Below are positions 11,277 through 14,237 of a stretch of 14,237 nucleotides of DNA, piece by piece. Under the pieces are notes generated by a model, which saw nothing but the letters and a program-made list of their open reading frames with translations, ran no database searches and had not been told where the DNA came from. How positions within the stretch are numbered: the stretch's first letter is position 1; each line of letters begins with the position of its first letter. The position numbers were made by a program, and so were the translations under genes. Origin of the DNA: Candidatus Pullichristensenella stercoripullorum (GTDB taxonomy: Bacteria > Bacillota > Clostridia > Christensenellales > Aristaeellaceae); contig DVGE01000073.1 in NCBI GenBank assembly GCA_018712885.1, forward strand, positions 1 through 14,237, written 5' to 3'.

Positions 11277-14237
11277 ATGAAGAACGCGGAACAGATCACG
11301 CAGGCGCTCGCCATTTTGCGAAATACGATGGCTCCCTGGCTCTGCCGGGAGATACGCAAGCGCATCCCCGATTATCAGAAAAACGACCAGCTCTGGTGGC
11401 AGGAGGCGGTCGTGCCCTTTGCCACCCGCTTTGAGGACGAGCAGTACCGCCTCAGCCAACTGACGGACTTTGGCGAGCGCACGGACGCGCTGGACGTCTC
11501 CGCCTGCTGCAACGTGCTCCTGGGCAACTGGAAAAACTGCTTCAAGGTGTTCATGAGCGGCAAGGCCAACTCCTGGACGGTGCTGGTGCGCCAGATCCGC
11601 AACGACATCGCCCACATCGGCGGCGAGGACATTTCCGACGAGGACGCCGCCAGCGATCTGGACACCATCGCCCAGCTTGCCGGGGAGATGGACGCGGAGG
11701 CAGAAAACGCCATTCGCGCCATCTACCGCCAGCACGTCTACGGCACCACGGGCGCGTCCACGGAAAGCGCCGTGGCCGCCGGGCAGGGCGCGGGCAAGCC
11801 GAAAGCCTCCGCAGGCGTGATGCAGGCGACGCCCGTCAGCGGCCTGCCCTGCTGGCGCGAGGTCATCCAGCCGCACCCGGACGTGGCGCAGGGGCGCTAC
11901 AAAAACGCCGAGTTCGCCGCCGACCTTGCACAGGTGGCGCGCGGCGAGGGCGCCTATGAGTACCGCGACCCGGTGGAGTTCTTTTCCCGCACTTACGTCA
12001 CCGAGGGCATGAAGGGGCTGCTGGTGCAGGCGCTGCGCCGCGTCAGCGGGCAGGACGGCGAGCCGATCATCCAGCTCAAGACCGCCTTTGGCGGCGGCAA
12101 GACCCACAGCATGCTGGCGCTTTACCACCTGCTGCGCGGCCGCGCCTCCGCCGTGAAGCTCGCCAACCTGCGCCCCGTGCTGCAGGCGGCGGGGCTGGAA
12201 CGCCCGCCCGTCTGCCGCGTGGCCGTGCTGGTGGGCACGGCGCTGGACCCCTCCAAGGCGCGCCAGCCCGCCAACCTGCCCGGCAGCAAAATTTACACCC
12301 TCTGGGGCGAGATGGCCTATCAGCTTGCCATCGAGGCCGGCGATCCCAGGCTGTTCGACATCGTCAAGGAGGCCGACAAAAAGGGCGTCTCCCCGGGCAG
12401 CGCCACGCTCAAGCAGCTCTTCGACGCCTGCGGCCCCTGCGTGGTGCTCATCGACGAACTGGTGGCCTACGCCAAGAAGCTTTGGCATGTAGACGGCCTG
12501 CCCGCCGGGTCGTTTGACAACCTCATTTCCTTCGTGCAGGAGATCACCGAGGCGGCGCGCGCCAGCCGGAACAGCCTGGTGGTGGCCTCCATCCCCGAAT
12601 CGGCCATCGAGATCGGCGAGGCCGGCAGCGGCGGGCAGCAGGCGCTGGAAGCCATCGAGCACACCTTCGGGCGCATGGAGGCCATCTGGAAGCCCGTCGC
12701 CGCCAACGAGGGCTTTGAGATCGTGCGCCGCCGCCTCTTCCTTGATTGCCGGGACGAGGCCGGGCGCGACGCCGTCTGTCAGGCGTTCAGCCGCATGTAT
12801 CAGGAAAACGCCGCCGATTTCCCCACCGAGGCGCGGGAAGTGGAGTACATGCAGCGCCTGCGCTCCTGCTATCCCATCCACCCGGAGATCTTCGACCGCC
12901 TCTATGAGGACTGGGCGACCATCGAGCGCTTTCAGAAGACGCGCGGCGTGCTGCGCCTGATGGCGGCGGTCATTCACGATCTGTGGATGAACAACGACGG
13001 GGGGCTGCTCATCCTGCCCGGCTCCATCTCGCTGGACGTGGCCGGCATCCGCGATGAATTGACCCGCCACGTGGGGGATAACTGGAACGCCATCGTCGAC
13101 CGCGAAGTGGACGGCGCAGGTTCCATCCCTTACCTGAAGGACAGGGAGAACGCCCGCTTCGGCAAATACATGGCCGCCCGCCGCGTGGCGCGCGCCATAC
13201 TGCTCGGCTCCGCGCCGAGCGCGCGCAGTCAGGCCGTGCGCGGGCTGGAGGCGTCGCGCGTCCGTCTGGGCGTGGTGCAGCCGGGGGAAAACATCGCCGT
13301 GTTCAACGACGCCCTCAGCGCCCTGCAAACTTCGCTGGCCTACCTGTACAGCAACCCCTCCAACGACCGTTTCTGGTACGACACGCGCCCCACGCTGCGC
13401 AAGACCGCCGAGGATCGCGCCAGCCAGCGCACCAGCGAAGAAGTGGAGATGGAGATCGAGCGCCGCCTGCGCGCCCTGCGCCGGGAGCGGCCCTTTGGCC
13501 GCGTCCACATCTGCCCGCAGACCTCCATGGACGTCAGCGACGAACAGGACGTGGGCCTGGTCATCCTCAAATACCGCGATACCTACAAGACCAACGACCC
13601 GAATGACCGCGCCATACAGGCGGCTGCGGCCATCCTCAACGAACGCGGTTCCTCGCCGCGCATCTTCCGCAACATGCTCGCCTTCGTCGCCCCGGACAGG
13701 GGCATGGCGGCCTCCCTCGTGGAGGAAGTGAAGCGTTACCTCGCCTGGAAGTCCATTCAGGAAGACAGCGTCGATCTCAACCTCGACGCCGCCCAGAACC
13801 GCGAGACGGACAACAACCTCCAGCGCAGTGACCGCACCGTGGAAGACCGCCTGCGCGAGACCTACCACCACCTGCTCGTGCCCTACATAGACCGCGAGGT
13901 CGATCTGAAAACCGTCATCTGGGACGTCATCGACATACGCGGCGACCGCGAGAGCATCGTCGCCCGCGCCGCGAAGAAAATGGAGCAAAACGAGCAACTC
14001 ATCACCCAATGGGCGCCGGCCTTGCTCAACATGCAGATGGACGCCCTGCTCTGGCAGGGGCACAACGAGATGAACGTGGGCGAGCTGTGGAAGCTTCTCT
14101 GTACGTACTGCTACCTGCCGCGCCTTGCGTCCTTTGAGGTGTTGCAGGCATGTATCCAGCGCGGCGTGGACAGCGAGGAGTACTTCGCCTACGCGGACGG
14201 CGTTCTTGACGGCAAATACGTGGGGCTCAAGTACAAC
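11277..14237 (+). CDS. DUF499 AAA+-type ATPase with N-terminal Swt1-like HEPN domain (3' end beyond window)
   Basis: The frame has 987 codons with no stop to the window edge. The start ATG lies 6 nt after AGGAGGG (11264-11270), which overlaps the methyltransferase stop codon. Residues ~1-150 are helical and carry RQIRNDIAH (Arg108, His113). This is the R-x4-H signature of HEPN RNases and matches the RNxxAH form of Swt1-like HEPN domains. A low-complexity linker (~157-180) leads to the DUF499 core. It begins WREVIQPHPDVAQGRY, then a Walker A variant AFGGGKTHSML (Lys275), Walker B VVLIDELVAYAKKL (Asp393, Glu394), a sensor-like VVASIPES (435-442), and the family block YPIHPEIFDRLYEDW...RFQKTRGVLRL. 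ATP hydrolysis is expected. Its substrate is unknown; a motor or sensor controlling the system's effector is inferred. Family members are usually ~1000-1100 aa, so little is missing. A huge opposite-strand frame over this gene is a GC-bias shadow. Confidence 0.92.
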   Translation, partial: MKNAEQITQALAILRNTMAPWLCREIRKRIPDYQKNDQLWWQEAVVPFATRFEDEQYRLSQLTDFGERTDALDVSACCNVLLGNWKNCFKVFMSGKANSWTVLVRQIRNDIAHIGGEDISDEDAASDLDTIAQLAGEMDAEAENAIRAIYRQHVYGTTGASTESAVAAGQGAGKPKASAGVMQATPVSGLPCWREVIQPHPDVAQGRYKNAEFAADLAQVARGEGAYEYRDPVEFFSRTYVTEGMKGLLVQALRRVSGQDGEPIIQLKTAFGGGKTHSMLALYHLLRGRASAVKLANLRPVLQAAGLERPPVCRVAVLVGTALDPSKARQPANLPGSKIYTLWGEMAYQLAIEAGDPRLFDIVKEADKKGVSPGSATLKQLFDACGPCVVLIDELVAYAKKLWHVDGLPAGSFDNLISFVQEITEAARASRNSLVVASIPESAIEIGEAGSGGQQALEAIEHTFGRMEAIWKPVAANEGFEIVRRRLFLDCRDEAGRDAVCQAFSRMYQENAADFPTEAREVEYMQRLRSCYPIHPEIFDRLYEDWATIERFQKTRGVLRLMAAVIHDLWMNNDGGLLILPGSISLDVAGIRDELTRHVGDNWNAIVDREVDGAGSIPYLKDRENARFGKYMAARRVARAILLGSAPSARSQAVRGLEASRVRLGVVQPGENIAVFNDALSALQTSLAYLYSNPSNDRFWYDTRPTLRKTAEDRASQRTSEEVEMEIERRLRALRRERPFGRVHICPQTSMDVSDEQDVGLVILKYRDTYKTNDPNDRAIQAAAAILNERGSSPRIFRNMLAFVAPDRGMAASLVEEVKRYLAWKSIQEDSVDLNLDAAQNRETDNNLQRSDRTVEDRLRETYHHLLVPYIDREVDLKTVIWDVIDIRGDRESIVARAAKKMEQNEQLITQWAPALLNMQMDALLWQGHNEMNVGELWKLLCTYCYLPRLASFEVLQACIQRGVDSEEYFAYADGVLDGKYVGLKYN

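Noticed and set aside
11277..14237. DUF499 gene as a truncated pseudogene because no stop codon is found
   Set aside because: The frame is open right to the window edge and all motifs are intact. The missing end reflects the window boundary, and family lengths predict a stop shortly beyond it.

Overview
The window reads as chromosomal DNA of a high-GC bacterium, probably a Bacillota/Clostridia-type gut organism. This is tentative. It rests on strong AGGAGG-type ribosome binding sites, a sigma-A-like promoter, a classic intrinsic terminator and a large extracellular protein of YDG-type Ig-like repeats with a Pro/Thr/Glu linker. No rRNA, tRNA or other phylogenetic marker is present. All genes are on the + strand.

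Region 1 (1-4536) is one large surface-type gene, cut by the window at its 5' end and broken by a frameshift near 3330-3352. Its first 1134 visible codons and its last ~395 codons lie in different frames. It encodes at least nine degenerate YDGxxH-type beta-sandwich repeats, a 6 x 12 bp Pro/Thr/Glu linker and an unrecognised C-terminal domain. It ends in a strong Rho-independent terminator (4596-4632).

Region 2 (4537-4988) is the only sizeable non-coding stretch. After the terminator it holds minor inverted repeats. A well-formed promoter (TTGCAG, 17 bp, extended TATACT; 4844-4872) then drives the next operon through a leader of about 110 nt.

Region 3 (4989 to the window end) is a tight three-gene operon. 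(a) A 1166-aa SNF2-type helicase carries a C-terminal DUF3883 domain with a possible D...ExK nuclease-like motif. (b) A 921-aa DUF1156 adenine-type DNA methyltransferase contains a Zn-ribbon. (c) A DUF499 AAA+-like ATPase, open at the window edge after 987 codons, has an N-terminal Swt1-like HEPN domain with an R-x4-H motif. Spacers are only 9 and 12 nt, each with a ribosome binding site. These three families recur together in predicted anti-phage loci related in logic to DISARM/BREX: modification of self DNA combined with helicase/ATPase-driven attack on foreign DNA. The system is therefore a recognised but poorly characterised type, and its downstream partners probably lie beyond the window.

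The most notable local features are in the methyltransferase gene. A run of ten Gs (9146-9155) lies inside the reading frame, and gain or loss of one G would stop translation within a few codons to about 20 codons. This makes the methyltransferase a candidate phase-variable switch. The middle of the same gene is compositionally foreign: about 40% GC over 9781-10020, against well over 60% in most of the window. This suggests recombination of the segment leading up to the catalytic DPPY motif.
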